Shown here piece by piece: positions 63,851-64,000 of a DNA stretch of 64,000 bases (position 1 is the first letter of the stretch; every line of letters starts with the position of its first letter). The notes below the pieces were generated by a model that was not told the DNA's origin, searched no databases, and saw only the letters and a program-made list of their open reading frames with translations. Origin of the DNA: Bimastos eiseni (Eukaryota > Annelida > Clitellata > Crassiclitellata > Lumbricidae). A program made the translations under genes and the position numbers. The DNA is taken from contig OY365811.1 in NCBI GenBank assembly GCA_959347315.1, positions 37,097,206 through 37,161,205 on the forward strand, given 5' to 3'.

Positions 63851-64000
63851 CAGGAAAATTAATGGCATAGTAATTTATGTGCACGTAAGTAAGTAAATAA
63901 ATATGCATGTATGTGTGTATGAGAGTAAATCATCTATGTATGTCTGTATATATATATATAGATATGTATGTATTGCATGCATGACTGTTGGTATCTATGT

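Overview
This is a piece of an animal nuclear genome: spliced genes with large introns, roughly 60% A+T, dense microsatellites and many decayed transposons. The gene content, the frequent short motif taggcctac, and the LINE, SINE and hAT types suggest a marine invertebrate, most likely a deuterostome (echinoderm or hemichordate grade). That placement is an inference; no single feature proves it.

Four protein genes were reconstructed by joining exons with matching reading phase. (1) The 5' end of a ZC3H13-like gene (m6A-writer cofactor) lies on the minus strand at 8-1419 and runs off the left edge. (2) A BCOR-like Polycomb corepressor gene lies on the plus strand at about 4883-15584, divergent from ZC3H13. 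It has one 2.2 kb exon, three ankyrin repeats and the start of the region before the PUFD domain; the reading frame stops exactly where PUFD should begin. (3) A complete six-exon SLC16-type monocarboxylate transporter (595 aa) lies on the minus strand at 23811-29500. (4) A 14-exon CYP3-clan cytochrome P450 (about 512 aa) lies on the minus strand at 36408-51662. All P450 signature motifs are present, but three of its exon junctions are not canonical.

A fifth candidate (minus strand, 55567-56121) encodes a small secreted protein. Its C-terminal part carries two Gly-dibasic amidation signals and further dibasic sites, as in a neuropeptide precursor. I do not recognise it, and it is the most interesting possible novelty here.

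The rest is mobile and simple-sequence DNA. There are hAT-type elements with TIRs and 8-bp target duplications (829, 1534, 172 and only 67 bp), a TIR family seen three times in nested positions, CR1/jockey-like LINE relics with recurrent 3' tails, tRNA-derived SINEs, and a ~95-bp repeat inserted into a SINE. Long microsatellites (AATG, TAC, GACA, GAY, AT and polypyrimidine) produce most of the spurious open frames. The four genes do not form a pathway; they are ordinary neighbours.
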